Source: Leguminivora glycinivorella
Lineage: Eukaryota; Arthropoda; Insecta; Lepidoptera; Tortricidae
NCBI RefSeq assembly: GCF_023078275.1
Contig: NC_062988.1
Location: forward strand, 2,931,501-2,995,500
Direction of reading: 5' to 3'
Length of the DNA stretch: 64,000 nt
Numbering within the stretch: position 1 is the first letter of the stretch; the number at the start of each line of letters is the position of its first letter. Both the position numbers and the translations under genes were made by a program. Shown here one piece after another: positions 1 to 11,970 of the stretch. Below the pieces are notes generated by a model. It had not been told where the DNA came from, did not search any database, and worked only from the letters and a program-made list of their open reading frames with translations.

Positions 1-149
1 CCATAAATCGGTCTTAGTAGCAATAGTGCAAAGGCCAAAACATTAACCTAAAACTTATATGCATGATGAACACTCATTACGCAACTATTTCAAAAATTTA
101 ACGTTGTACGATATAACTATGTGCGAATAAAATATACATCGCTTTAAAA

Positions 150-345
150 TAAACCGTACGTTCATGTTTTAATTTTATCGCCACTCGTTCCGAACTTCTT
201 TTCCGCACTTGATCGCTCGCACTAGTTCGCAACCTGGTACATTTCTTGTCAGGTCGAAATTTCAAAGGGCCACATGTATCTACTGAAAAAAGGCGTGAGA
301 TACACGTTTTCCGCACTTGTATCGTAATGTACTATTACAGTGCCA
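150..345. repeat. Foldback-type interspersed repeat, degraded copy
   Basis: The stretch carries the motif TATCGCCACTCGTT, a run ending CGCACTTG, and the phrase GTCAGGTCGAAATTTC. All recur at 11640-11970 and 61830-62210. The 61.8-kb copy is an inverted repeat, so this is probably a partial copy of a non-autonomous foldback element. Short open frames here are by-products of the repeat. Confidence 0.55.
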
Positions 346-659
346 AGTGAGTGGCACACGGCAAACTCGAGCATTACATCGACTAGCGTCCCTCGCCCGG
401 CGTGAAACCCACTGGCTCGCGGCGGCCGGGAAGTAAGGCTATTTTAAACTAAGTGACTTCACCTAGCATATACCTTGACTGACCAGCCACAATGAACTTT
501 AAAAATAATTTAGTTAACTGTGCTATAGAAGGATGTAAGTGGTTTGAATTACATATTTCATTTCCTTACAGAAAAAATAGAGCCATACTGAACTTGTGAA
601 GATAAAATCATAGTTTGAAAATGACTTACCCAAAATCACATTAATTAAAAATTGCTAAA
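346..659. other. No gene recognised
   Basis: Unannotated sequence with a GC-rich patch at about 385-430 in an otherwise AT-rich stretch. I see no splice-bounded exon, RNA gene or repeat that I can name. Confidence 0.4.
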
Positions 660-714
660 GGGACTTAGTCGCATTGAAAACTAACATTTTGGACGCAAAA
701 CGCGATTAAGTCCC
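660..714. repeat. Short foldback
   Basis: The left arm GGGACTTAGTCGC and the right arm GCGATTAAGTCCC are inverted with one mismatch around a loop of about 29 bp. It is a small MITE-like hairpin with no coding content. Confidence 0.5.
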
Positions 715-981
715 GTTTACATTTTAAGTAGGTATGCGTAAAAATCGTGAAAGTTTAAATCAGTACAAATCACATTATTCTAACAGTAAATATTTACCCC
801 GCCCTGGATACGTTACCAAAATGCAAAAACGCTCCCGACAATATATATTCCGTAGCTATCTATCTCCATCACTATTGCTAATTATTGGCACGACAGAGCC
901 AGACTGCATTTCTGTCGGCGTCTGGCGTCGACGATTGCCATTCGGCTACGCCGGCTGGCCTAACAGCTCAGCCACGACATT

Positions 982-1093
982 GCTCTAAGCGCGACAGCAG
1001 CGGTAAGCGGCAGCTATACGTGCGAGTGAAAAGTCAAATCGCTGTCTCGCTCCAATATATGGCAGCCGCTCACCGCTGTCGCGCTTAGACAAA
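982..1093. mobile_element. Foldback MITE nested inside the left inverted repeat of the 966-2741 element
   Basis: The left arm begins CTAAGCGCGACAGC and the right arm ends GCTGTCGCGCTTAG. Removing 982-1093 restores continuity with the intact right terminus at 2696-2741. This shows the foldback arrived after the outer element. Confidence 0.7.
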
Positions 1094-1358
1094 TCGGCTG
1101 CCCTACGCAGAAATCAAGTATCTCAAAATTTTCCAAAAAATGGTTTTTTACATCATTCGATTCATTTTTTCAAAATACATCTTTCAGTATTTTTTTGAAT
1201 TTTTTATAATGTATATTTTTCAAAATACAGAACTTTAAAAAAATCAAGTATCTTTTTTAAACGGGGTATTCTACGCTAAAGTCAAGTATCTACCCTATTT
1301 CTATCTTGAAATCGAGTATCTTGCGAAAGATACTTGCAATTCATATTAGATGGCTAAT

Positions 1359-1500
1359 TTACTTGACTTCAGAGTTGAAATATTGATATTCATTGCGAAG
1401 TTACTTGACTTCAGCGTAGAAATATTGATATTTATTGATAAGTTACTTGACTTCATCGTAGAACTATTGATATTGATTGCGAACTTACTTGACTTCGGCG
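1359..1500. repeat. 42-bp tandem repeat, about 3.4 copies
   Basis: TTACTTGACTTC restarts at 1359, 1401, 1443 and 1485, giving an exact 42-bp period. The period is a multiple of three, which keeps a short reading frame open. That frame is explained by the repeat and is not called as a gene. Confidence 0.85.
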
Positions 1501-2060
1501 TCTATCATTTTGTTACGATGTCAAAAGCTTGTAATTACTCAGTTACTTTATGTATTTCTACCTGACTTATTAAGTAGAAATTAAATTTAAAAACAACTGC
1601 TGTCCATGTTTTTCTCATAATTATCTGATGCTTTATTTCGTGCATGGTATAAAATATTTTATTTTAACTACAGTCAAGTTCCCTATTATTATAATTAAGG
1701 AAAACTATAACTTTCATTATTTTTTTCTGTCTTCGAGTATTTAGGAACCTACCTACTGTACTTAATTAATATTGTGCGTTCCACGGGAAATCGCTTTCGA
1801 GGTTTTTTTTTGTTATTTAAATAGTCTCTTACAACGTAAGTAATTGATTAAGTTTAATAGTTTGTTTAGTTTTATTTTTGAACTCTTCCTGACAGAAAAA
1901 CCTCTTAAACCTATAATCTTAAGACAACTTGCATTCAAACACAACCAGAGCTTCTTTTCCGTGGATTACTCCAATATTGCATATTAAAACCTAATTTACA
2001 CAAGCATGACATACACTACATTAAAGGCATCTAACTAAAATGTATACTTGGTATACATAT

Positions 2061-2400
2061 ACTAGCGGTCCGCCCCGGCTGCGCACGGGGCTATCATAAA
2101 AATGGTTATAGTAATTTGTCCTTAAAAGATAGACATATGCTATCACGGACTTTCTTGTATGTCTATGAATAATACACAATTTCGCCATACATTGTTTTGA
2201 TATAGCTCAAACAGTTTGGGCAGCGATTTCGATTAAAGCTCTCAGCCAGCAGAATTTTGTCCGACTTGATTAGCAAAAATTGACATATTTCAACCAATAC
2301 AAACAAGATCTCAACAAATTATATACCAAAACCTTTCCCAAGAATCATTCTATTAATTGGTGAAAACTGAATGAAAATCCGGTTTGTAGTTTTTGTTTTA
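2061..2400. repeat. Interspersed repeat with an ACTAGCGGTCCGCCCCGG head
   Basis: It begins with the ACTAGCGGTCCGCCCCGGC motif and runs through GGTGAAAACTGAATGAAAAT. This layout is familiar from abundant lepidopteran repeats whose tails carry CAGACAGA and ACTTTGTTTTATAATAT. A tail-like piece of the same type appears near 16790-16855. The copy lies inside the 966-2741 element. Identification is from memory of the family, without a search. Confidence 0.45.
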
Positions 2401-2741
2401 AATACAGTTAAAAATAACAAGCCTACCAAAGCTAAATGAAAACAGTTCAAGATACTTGCTTTCTTGTAGAAAAGCTTTAAAATTTTCTTATCGCATTCTA
2501 CGCAGAAAGCTGTTTTTGTATTTTAAAATGATTGTGCTAATAATTTTGAAAAAATAATTATAGTACACTATTAATGATATCTAGTATAATAAAGTTCGTC
2601 TGTTTTAAAGGCTATCAATTAATTAATAAGCATATAATCAGGAAAATTAAAAAAAAAATCGTTTTTTCGCTCTACTGTAAAATTTGACAAAACCCAGATA
2701 CTTGATTTCTGCTTAGGGCAGCCGAAATGTCGTGGCTGAGC

Positions 2742-3158
2742 CGTAGAATCACGTAGCGTACACACAGGATTTTGACCTACTTACATGGAAAGCGTAGCAA
2801 CTCTCGTAACCCCGTAATGCTACGCCGTAGTCCGTACCCGTAGCATATTACACCGACTACGAAATTTGTCAAATAGTGTTTTACCACCGAACTACTTACC
2901 TTTTGATTACTTCTAATCTCAGTATAAATAAACAGATAAGTATACGGACCTATTCAAACTAGAAATTAATATCAAATTAGTATCAATATTTACAATTATA
3001 TACAAAAAAACTTAATTATATACAATATGAAACTAAATAATAACAGTACAAAATTAAAATATAACTAATTGAACTAAATACTTAAAAATAAACTTATAAT
3101 AAATAAAAATAATACTAACAAATAAAAATTGTAAGAAGAATATAGGAAGTACTAAAAG
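2742..3158. other. AT-rich intergenic DNA
   Basis: The first 130 bp repeat the words CGTAGC and TACG in both orientations, possibly a decayed foldback. The rest is AT-rich with long A/T runs. No gene was found. Confidence 0.35.
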
Positions 3159-3238
3159 GGGACGGACTGAAAATCAGCGCTACGCAGTCAATTTGTAATA
3201 GAACGGCTGCGCAGCGTAACATGCTGAGCCCGTTCCTT
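3159..3238. repeat. Degenerate foldback
   Basis: GGGGACGGACTGAAAATCAGC at the left is partly complementary to GCTGAGCCCGTTCC at the right. An inner pair, GCGCTACGCAG and CTGCGCAGCG, also pairs. It is likely a decayed short hairpin MITE. Confidence 0.4.
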
Positions 3239-3841
3239 TTGACATGCGTGCAAATTGTTTATCTTATTTTTTAATATATTTTTGTAAATGTTCAATTTTC
3301 ATTTGTGTGTCAATAACTGTATTCTTATTCTTAAATAGGGAAAAGTCATAGAAAGAAAACCCCGTCCATCAAGTCCTCGTTACGACGCTAAAATAAACCA
3401 TTGGATATAAAATCACAAAAAAGTAAAAAAAAAACACTCGAAATATTAGATCTATCTACGAAATTAAATCAGTATATTCGAGTGTTGGAATATGTCAGAA
3501 AAGTAAGTGTTTTTTTTATGCATTGTAGCGGAAAAATGGCCGTTGTCGGGACGAATTAGCAAATATGTAAACATTAAACGACAATACTACCTGTATATGT
3601 CATATGTTTAATTCTTGAGAAAATTAAGGTCTGGCGGCTCTCTGCTCTTGCTCTATTAGATATCAAGCATCTTGCAGTTCGGCTTTGCAACTGCCTCTTG
3701 GACAAATTAGTGGCGAGGGGCCTCGAGTCGGCTCAGGCAGTGGGCTAGATGACGCGATTAGGGCAGTAATTAGATCATCTTGCTAAGGGACTAGTATTGC
3801 GATAGGCAAAATAGTTCATCTGTAGCTGTGCATAATATATG

Positions 3842-3969
3842 TACAGTCACGGACTTTAATTGTTGATCCACTTCTAGCTCATTTTATACTGGAACTTGAT
3901 AGCTTAACTATGATATGTCCAGTATAAAATGAGCTAGAAGTGGATCAACAATTAAAGTCCGTGACCGTA
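3842..3969. mobile_element. TA-flanked hairpin MITE (CAGTCACGG ends)
   Basis: This is a near-perfect hairpin with arms of about 50 bp. The left arm starts CAGTCACGGACTTTAATTG, the right arm is its reverse complement with a single mismatch near the tip, and the loop is about 24 bp. Both ends abut TA (3842-3843 and 3968-3969), the target duplication expected of Tc1/mariner-type MITEs. There is no ORF. The near-perfect arms suggest recent insertion or hairpin conversion. Confidence 0.85.
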
Positions 3970-4443
3970 CATTGTACAGTGCAGTGGCGGCTGGTGAAAA
4001 TTTCTGCTAGGCAACACTGAGCAAAAAGAAACCTACCTTAACATTAGGTACTTTACAATTTTAGGCAAGCCGGTGGGAATCGGCTTGTATGGACCAGCCG
4101 CTGCTGGTACAGTGTCCATAAGTGGTCCATAATGAAATGTGTTTTAAGTGACCGTATGACGTTTGTGAAATTTAATAGCAGATGAGGTGACAATGCCTTT
4201 GTGCTGCTGAATGTGACAAATTAGAAAAAAAAAGCAATGTGAACTGTCAATGTCACTTAGCTGTCATTGGTGGTTTTTTTATTAATTTGTTTTCTTTTCT
4301 AATTTTGGCTAGGAATGATATTGAAAAACGAAGCTCGGAGCAGTTTAATCTATAATTAAGTACCTACAGACTAAATAAAGGTAGGTGTCGAAATCCCAAG
4401 TAACGACAAGATATACCATAATAACCTGACCACAAAATTAAAA

Positions 4444-4595
4444 TTTTGAAAAAACCCCCGACCGCGACCGAGTGGACCGATTTTCATGAAACATGGCTAA
4501 GAACACTCCCGACTAACTCAGCTTTCAGACAAAAAAAACTAAATCAAAATCGGTTCATCCGTTCGAGAGCTACGGTGCCACAGACAGACACACAC

Positions 4596-4630
<35 letters not shown>

Positions 4631-4692
4631 TACACACAGACAGACGTAAAACTTATAACACCCCTTCGTTTTTGCGTCGGGGGTTAAAAAAA
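4444..4692 (+). repeat. Interspersed repeat ending GCGTCGGGGGTTAAAAA
   Basis: It contains ACCGATTTTCATGAAACATG, a CAGA-rich low-complexity stretch (4582-4644), then AACTTATAACACC and TTTTTGCGTCGGGGGTTAAA. The same terminal block occurs at 55190-55267 and inverted at 54853-54975. The open frame here follows the CAGA repeats and is not a gene. Confidence 0.7.
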
Positions 4693-5395
4693 TGATATAC
4701 GATCATCCGAATATTCGAAAGGTACATATTGGTAAATTTGACTCAACGTAAATATTTGTTTACAATCAAAATTTCATCAGAAAATCACTGAATACTAAAT
4801 TATGCCCATAATTCTTCATCATAACAATGCAATAGCTTTCCTAATCCCATACAAAATGCATGAGCCTCTTTAATTGGTCGGCGCAAATTATACAGTCACG
4901 CCCGAAGCTCGCGGTCAACATAACTAGCCTCTGATACAAAGCAAACATTAGCCCAGCCATGCATTATTGTCAAGCACTGGAACATAGCCCACCCTGTATA
5001 TACAGGGTGTCCCATATGCCACTCGCAAACTATCCAAAATCAACTTTAAAACCTTTAAGACTAAGTATAAAGTCCCTTAGTATGTTCTAGGTTGTTGTGT
5101 GTACACACTAGGTGGTTTTGTATATGCATCGAGCTGGCAAGTCGGTGCGCGCCGCTGCTCTTGGCTATGACAAAGATTGGACGCTTTATTAATAACAGCG
5201 CGTTTTCCGGCCGTGTGGACCGCCTGCAATATGGCGTTCATTAAAGCTAGTTTATTAGCTAATTAAGATGATGTAAAATTTTGAGGTTTAGATGAGTAAA
5301 TATGAGCAGAAAATTTGCGAAAGAATCATACATTTTCTTTTCAAGAAGAAACTTGTAAATGCTAAGTTAAAGTAGTTTTAATAGCGAGGGTGAAC

Positions 5396-5496
5396 ATTTG
5401 AACAGGCATTTTCTGGGCGAGCTCACTCCATCGTAGGCCACGTCTTTACCTTTGGCTATTTAGTCTGTGGCCAAGAGTAAGCCCATTATAAACTAG
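5396..5496 (+). repeat. Retroposon 3'-tail-like repeat, copy 1
   Basis: It contains GCGAGCTCACTCCATCGTAG and GGCCAAGAGTAAGCCCATT, also present at 11530-11638 and (3' part only) 24364-24425. The other two copies end in A-rich tails, so this is probably the 3' part of a retroposon on the plus strand. Confidence 0.65.
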
Positions 5497-5668
5497 CTTT
5501 GCCCGCGGCTTCGCTCGGGTTGAAAGAGACAAAAAGTAGCCTATGTAACTCTCCATCCCTTCAACTATCTCCACTTAAAAAATCACGTCAATTCGTCGCT
5601 CCGTTTTGCCGTGAAAGATGGACAAACAAACAGAAACACACACTTTCCCATTTATAATATTAGTATGC
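5497..5668 (+). repeat. Interspersed repeat, CCCGCGGCTTCGCTCG type
   Basis: It has TTGCCCGCGGCTTCGCTCG, GACAAAAAGTAGCCTATG, CATCCCTTCAACTATCTCC and a terminal CCCATTTATAATATTAGTAT. Further copies lie at 9706-9904, 26086-26315 and 34195-34407. It is very common in Lepidoptera, as I recall the family. Confidence 0.75.
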
Positions 5669-7888
5669 ATAAAACACGAATATTGGAATTAAATGACGGT
5701 CATAGTGACTAAAACTTATGAGGTGCAGTGTTAAACTAAAACATGATATAATAAATTAGAAAAACCATTAAAAATCCTGCATACTCATTTGTACACAGGG
5801 GGCAATGCTACCTGGTAATTTTGCAAACTGTATTTTTGCTAGAGTCTTGCTATTATTATCTTCTTCTTTTTTTGATCTAATAGTATTGTTGAATTTTTTC
5901 TACATAGAAATAGTACATTAGCACGATGAAAACTTTATTTTCGTTGTGTAAATTTCGCAGCGTACCTGCCAAACATTCTACTCACACGTTTTCATTTCTA
6001 AAAAACTAACACTATTTTTTTCCATCGCAAAAAGCAGCCGCGCGTTTTCCAACCCGTAGTCATAGTATATTAAAATCACGTAACAGTCCTCACGCTTTTT
6101 GCACAGGGGGATTGAAATATACCGTTTTATACCCGGGCAACTAAAATAATATTTTCCCAAAAGTTATACAAGAAACGGTACGGTCCACGCAGCGGTGTAT
6201 AAAATTTAAACAACGAACATTCGCTAATTATTTTGCGAGGAACGGAACGTATGATGCTGGCCGTTGGAGAAAATAAAAGCAATTTAAAATTGGAATGTTT
6301 GCTGTGGCGGCGAGTGTAAATGATACATTTAAAGGCAGTGTAAGTTCGTTATTTTCGTGCAATTTCGTTCGCTCTCTTATTGCATTATTGAAATATTGCG
6401 ACATGATATTAATTGGTGAAAACTTTTGTAGTCGCAATTTGGTCTCGACCAATTATGCTAAACAGCAACAAGACATTACTTGAATGTCTTATTTCATAAA
6501 CTGTCAGATGTTTGTGTGGTTAGTAAAGAAGATAAGTGATCAACTTTTATCAGACATAAAAACTGTGGTTACCTACATCATTAGGTAGATCCTACAATAA
6601 GATCAGATGCGGTCAATGACGAATACAATACCAATTGACGCTTATAAAGAACGCGACTTTTCTCCGTCCTCCTTTTGCAAAAGGCTGGTAATACAAGTAA
6701 GTAACTGTAATTTATAGGATTTCTGCGGATCTCCTCAAAATAATTTTATCCAAAACTATATTACTTAACACTGTACCCTAGACGGACCCTACACACTATC
6801 CGCAGTCTATCTAAATGCAGACAGCCGCGTATAGCCGGCTGCAGCCGTTTTGCCTTACAATGGCTCGTGGAGGGCAGGGCGTGACACGTGTCGTGGTCAA
6901 CGGATTGCTAGTAGACCTACGAATGTTTCAATGTAAGAATGCACAGTTATAGTCACACTTCATATTGTACTTATACGTTGAGTTTTAATTATAGTTTCAT
7001 AACCTATGAGAACTTTTCGGTTTTGGAGGCTCCGTGCATATGAAGTGCACGCCGTAAAGTAAAATACATAGATTTTTTTGTTACATTTTTACAGGATATC
7101 CATAAATATAAGTTAGGTACTCATTCCTTATCCGCTCACGAATCATGAACCATCTTAAATTCTCACACTATCAACAACCATCGCTTTTCATCTGTTACCT
7201 TTAACGTCGACGCTGATCAATACACGGCGAAGGGCCTTATTATGGTCATTTTATAAAATAAATTTAGAAAATACTATTTTCAATGAGGTAACTTTGAAAA
7301 ACGAATAGACAATGTCTGCTCTTCTTTAGCCGGCTGGGTAATCAGATATGATGACAAGAGGTCTACCTACCTGAGTAAGAGCATATTCTTGGTCCCTTGG
7401 AGTTTGGGACGAATGTTAGTGTGGGATGCTACCTGCTTAGGCACTATATCCCACTTCCAACAGACTAATGTCAAAGCAGGCACAGCATCAGAAAGCGCCG
7501 AAATTTTGAAACGTAATAAATACAAGAGCCTCGTTAAGTATTCCGTCTTTTGCAGTTAAAATCTAGGTCCATTAGGTGCTTAGGCACCTAACGTAGCTCA
7601 TAAAATGTTTTTTGACATGGATCAATATTTGCCGTGTCTGTCGTCCCTTGTGTCTGCCAGAGCACGTCGATGCAAGCACTCTCGTAAATAGGAGTGCATG
7701 CAGAGCTTTCGGAACATATATCTAGGTACTACCTATGCCTATATCCTCTAGTGCTGGTTAGATCACAGAATATATAATAGTACAAGTTAGATACGAGTTC
7801 TCTGTTTCCAGACAAAATTGTGATTCACAATAAAAGTTTTGAATGATTTGTCATCACGGTTTGTTAGAGTTGCATTAGACTTATATTG
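5669..7888. other. No gene recognised
   Basis: About 2.2 kb of AT-rich DNA with only short open frames on both strands, which is the random expectation at this composition. No splice-bounded conserved protein, RNA gene or repeated block was recognised. Confidence 0.4.
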
Positions 7889-8050
7889 ACCGGGATATAA
7901 ACAGTGATTATCTTAAAAATTGTTGTCAAGCTCCCGATGTTTCGACGCAGTTATATAATCCATCATGATCACGGAAACACGCATAAACACTGAACGTTAT
8001 GTTTTACAGACTCAAATAAAATCAAGTCGTGATACAACATTATTAATACA
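7889..8050. repeat. Partial MITE sharing the TTTCGACGCAGTT core
   Basis: It begins ATTGACCGGGATATA like the arm of the foldback at 15779-15932 and contains GATGTTTCGACGCAGTT followed by CATCATGATCAC, as in that copy. The opposite arm is missing or heavily diverged. Confidence 0.65.
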
Positions 8051-9705
8051 AAATTGGGAGACTTGAATTCTGCGACAACGATAGTGTTTTTATAGCGCAG
8101 AGCTTTGTAAAACCAAGTCGAGTTCGTTAAATTTTATTTCAAAATACTCGAGTTTCCGCCAACACTATCGTCACAACTATTACCTAACCGATTTCAATCT
8201 TGTTCCAAATGGTTAAGGTAAGTACACCAATGAACAAAATATTCTAGCCGCTAGGACTCAACCTAAACCCAGTCTGCATCTTCGGTGACAGTTTGCGTCC
8301 CGGCTGTTGTTTTAGACGTGAACAGATATTAAGTTATGGTGGCTAGTATCATGTTAGCCATATTTTCCCATTTCTGAAAAATATGGCCTTGCAAAATTTG
8401 ATTTTAATGTGTTCTGAATTCACGAATGTAAAAAAAAAAATATTTAGATCGTTAAAGTTGATAATTTGTAATTTAATCATTAGATTGATATTAAAAATCA
8501 GTTAATAATGTACCTGAATATAATAGGTAAGGTACAGCGAGACAAATCTCGACTGGGAGGAAATTGTAACTAATTAATTTTTTTCATTATTACACTATGA
8601 TGGTTGAGTTCTACGTGTATCCACTGAACACGCCTACCATATATAACCGGTTGACAATGCAGACATAGTAAAACATGAAAAAAATGAACCAGTTACATTT
8701 GGTAAAAGGATTAAAACATGGTCATTTTCATTAATAATCAGGTAAGTCTTTAATTTAAGTTGCATGTTAATGTTTGGAAATCCTTTGTAATAACCATGTA
8801 TGTTGTGGAAATGAACAAAGTCTTTATCTATTACGAAAATGCTATAAAGTTAGTCAAAAATTGTGCCATTCCCTTTTTCTCATTTAATATTCGTTCAAAG
8901 AAGTCCAACGCTAAACATACGGTTCATCCTCTAAGAACAAATTAAATTATTTTCATATTATTATTAAAATAATATTATTTTATTTTATGTTTATACGGTT
9001 CATCGGAAATTACAAATCATTTTAACGAACATCTATCTCACAAAAGTCATAAATTCACCTTTCATCGTACGTCTCACCTATACATAGTACAGAATACAAG
9101 CCCAGCAATACGATAGTAATCGACAAGCGGCACACGGAACCGTGGGGCGAGCGAAGCGATCCGTGAAAACTGAAATCGGTTGGCCGTCCGCCAGAGATTG
9201 TGGTGCGCATTCATAATGGGAACGGGATTCCATCAAATATTGCGCTAAATGTCCGGAACGAATGGGTTTCTTATTTAATGTGGAATAATTTGAATTCGTT
9301 TGTCGGTTCTTTGACTAAGGAGCTATTTTTTAACTCGATTCGATCTTTCGTCTGAAACACGACAAAATATCGGGCGGTCTAGCATAACTGTCATTCTCGC
9401 CCGCTAGTCCATGCTTAAAGTCGCTTAGATATGGGCTCGCGCGCGACAACGCAAGAGCTGCTAAACCGCCAGATCTAGTCACGGAATCTCTACGAAATGG
9501 ATCAAATAATTATCTCAACGTTATTGAAACATAAACGTCACTTTTTATTAATATTTAACGTACGTAAAGTTCAAATAGGGCTGCATTTTTTTCTTAGGTA
9601 CCTATTACATAATATTTTCGTAGTGTTCCAAAATTTACGTTTTTTACTCATTTATGTTAATATATATATTCAGTTAAAGTACTATATTTATTTTAGTAGC
9701 TTTTG
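8051..9705. other. No gene recognised; possible small foldback at 9372-9472
   Basis: Mostly AT-rich unique sequence. At 9372-9472, GCGGTCTAGCA and TGCTAAACCGC form an imperfect inverted pair about 100 bp apart, with a GC-richer interior. No coding exon was identified. Confidence 0.35.
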
Positions 9706-9904
9706 CAGGCAACTTCGTTCGCATTAAATTCTAAAGTTGCGGAATTCTCCATACAAACTTCTACGCAGCCAAAAACCTATGTCACGCTTCATCCCTTCAA
9801 CTATTTCCACTTAAAAATTACGTCATCTCCTCATTCCGTTTTTCCGTGAAAGACGGCCAAACAAACAGACACACACACTTTCACAATTATAATATTAAAG
9901 TATG
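9706..9904 (+). repeat. Interspersed repeat, CCCGCGGCTTCGCTCG type, 5' part decayed
   Basis: It shares CTCCATACAAACTTCTAC, CATCCCTTCAACTATTTCC, a CGTGAAAGACGG block and the terminal ATTATAATATTAAAGTATGG with the copies at 5497, 26086 and 34195. The head motif has decayed. Confidence 0.7.
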
Positions 9905-11222
9905 GATTCATAGTTTACATCATCTGGGGGCACGGCAGTGCCCCCGTCAAGTCGAGCAAAAAGAGGCACGGCCGTACCATCCTTTTCTCGAAGAATTTCA
10001 GATTATTATTACTTAAACCACGTCACTACGAATTTCGGCCAAAATAGTTAGGGAAACTGAACATCTTAAATAAATAAACTTACAAAATAAACAACCCTTG
10101 GATTAATTGCCTTCTAAACCGAGAGAGAAGTATTTCTAAGCATCATTTCGACTAGTAGCAAGTTTGCTAAGTTCAAAGTCGGCATATATTAATATCAGTA
10201 TAGTTTTGAGAGGTGAAAATGCCTTGCGAAGTGTCGGTTACACTATTAACCTAACTGTGGTTTAATTTAGACACCTCGAATGAATAATTTACGTTTAAAA
10301 ATAGGTAACCGTATATTAAGTCCTTGTTGCTGTAAAGATAATACTTATAGATTAACGAGCTTTATTATTATACATGATTTTTCAATATTACTATTATGCA
10401 CCAGTATTTGAATATTATGTACTTACCTACCAGTACCTACTAGACAAATTTTCTACATTTCTACGTATATGTTATCGTGTAGACCTAATTTTATTTTTTG
10501 TATTTATAAATTACTTATGTATTTAAATAATTATGTGTTTACCATAAAATAAATCAACCATTGAATATTGAAATTTGAATCTAGATTCTTTCTGATTCTA
10601 CCTCTAGTTTTTTCGAAATACTGAAACTCGAATCTAGAATTAGATACTTACCTAGATGTTACAACAATTAAAACATTTCTTGATTTTATTCCAGCATAAA
10701 AATTGTAAAAAAATACAAACACTAGATTGATTACCTACTTTTAAGTCTTTAAAAAAACGTCACACTGTAGCCTGTAATCGTCTTATTTAATTGACGTGTA
10801 ATAAAATAAGACGACGCATTATAAACAGACATTATTTTCTAGTATATACTCATGTGTAGATAATAATATAAAATGAGTAAACCTACAGTTATAAGTTCCA
10901 CCGGCCCCACTATGAAATATTGCCGTCGAGAACTAAATTGAGAAGCGCCATCTTTGATGACACTTGCTGTCAAATTGGCGGTCTGTGGTTCTTGCGACGT
11001 CATATTCGTAAAGTAAAGATACGTATTTCATTAAGCAAATTACTATGTTAAGTATGTTATTACGTCTTTAAGTTTATGATGAAGTTGGTATTGAATACTC
11101 AAAAGAGGTGTCTTGAGGTGAGGTGACTTGAGGTGGGGGTGTCTTGACTTTTTTATAGTTAAACAGCAATCAATCTTCCAATAAAAATCGTTTCAGTACA
11201 AATATCTTTCTCATTTTCAATA
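9905..11222. other. No gene recognised
   Basis: AT-rich DNA. A short C/G-rich piece at 9930-9985 (GGGGGCACGGCAGTGCCCCC) is a self-complementary stem. No exon or RNA gene is visible. Confidence 0.35.
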
Positions 11223-11471
11223 CACTGAGAGAAAATACAACCAGTATTCATGTTCGTTCAACAAGTTTTTTGGTTAAAATAGCGCCTACCTGCTCTTTGG
11301 TTCAAACAACAAGCTACTTGTCATTTGAATCGGCAATATATTTGAATCAACAAGTCGATTTTTTAAAAACAACCTGACACATATTGTTTTAAACATACGT
11401 TTGGCTGATTCAAACGGATAAACCGCAACAAGTCGAACTTGTTAAATTCACAATGCAAATTTCTCTCAGTG
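11223..11471. mobile_element. TA-flanked MITE with CACTGAGAGAAA ends
   Basis: The terminal inverted repeats CACTGAGAGAAA and TTTCTCTCAGTG delimit 249 bp, with TA on each side (11221-11222 and 11472-11473). The interior repeats AACAAGT-type words and has no ORF. TA flanks and a CA..TG boundary fit a Tc1/mariner-like non-autonomous element. Confidence 0.8.
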
Positions 11472-11529
11472 TACTATCACTACACTACTACCTACTATAC
11501 TACTACTACTACTATACTACTTCAAATCA

Positions 11530-11638
11530 AGAGTGAACAGGCATCTTCTGGGCGAGCTCACTCCATCGTAGGCCACGTCTTTGCCTTTGGCTAGTCTGTG
11601 GCCAAGAGAAAGCCCATTTACAATAATACAAAAAAAAA
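11530..11638 (+). repeat. Retroposon 3'-tail-like repeat, copy 2, with poly(A)
   Basis: It carries GCGAGCTCACTCCATCGTAG, TTGCCTTTGGCTAGTCTGTG and GCCCATTTACAATAATAC, then a run of A at 11630-11639. The A tail defines the plus strand as the sense strand. It matches 5396-5496 and 24364-24425. Confidence 0.7.
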
Positions 11639-11639
11639 A

Positions 11640-11970
11640 CTATTTTTTGCACTAATGCGAGAAGTGGTACTTTGTGTGCTATGTCGAAACTTCAGGTGCC
11701 GTAGCTGAATGACATTTCTGCGACGCGAAACGAAAATGAAACGCCGCGAAAGGTAGTCTACATCTGTCGCGCCAATACGCAAGAGCGATAGAGATAGATA
11801 TCTACGAGCGTTTCGTTTCGTGACCGTTTGTGCCATTCCACCCAGAGGACCATAATATGTACCTACTGAAAAACATCGTACAATACACATGCGGAAAGGA
11901 AATTCGTAACAACTCGTGTCGATTTAAAACACTTCCTTCAGTCGTGTTTTAATTTATCGCCACTAGTTAG
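11640..11970. repeat. Foldback-type interspersed repeat, second copy
   Basis: It contains GCACTAATGCGAGAAGTGG, then a run near 11900-11960 with AACTCGTGTCGATTTAAAAC and TTTATCGCCACTAGTT. These words match 61830-62210 and 150-345. The central GC-richer piece (11690-11830) differs from the other copies. Confidence 0.55.

Larger units (their letters stand above)
966..2741. mobile_element. Non-autonomous DNA element with 46-bp inverted repeats, interrupted by a nested foldback
   Basis: The right terminus at 2696-2741 is the reverse complement of the left terminus with one mismatch. The left terminus is split into 966-981 and 1094-1123 by a 112-bp insertion. The ends read GCTCAGCCACGACATT outward-in and continue through CAGAAATCAAGTATCT. 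The interior is AT-rich, repeats AATCAAGTATCT-like words near the left end, and has no transposase ORF. No target duplication is obvious, so the superfamily is undetermined. Confidence 0.7.

Noticed and set aside
1350..1565. 71-codon frame at the 42-bp repeat
   Set aside because: The period is a multiple of three; explained by the tandem repeat.
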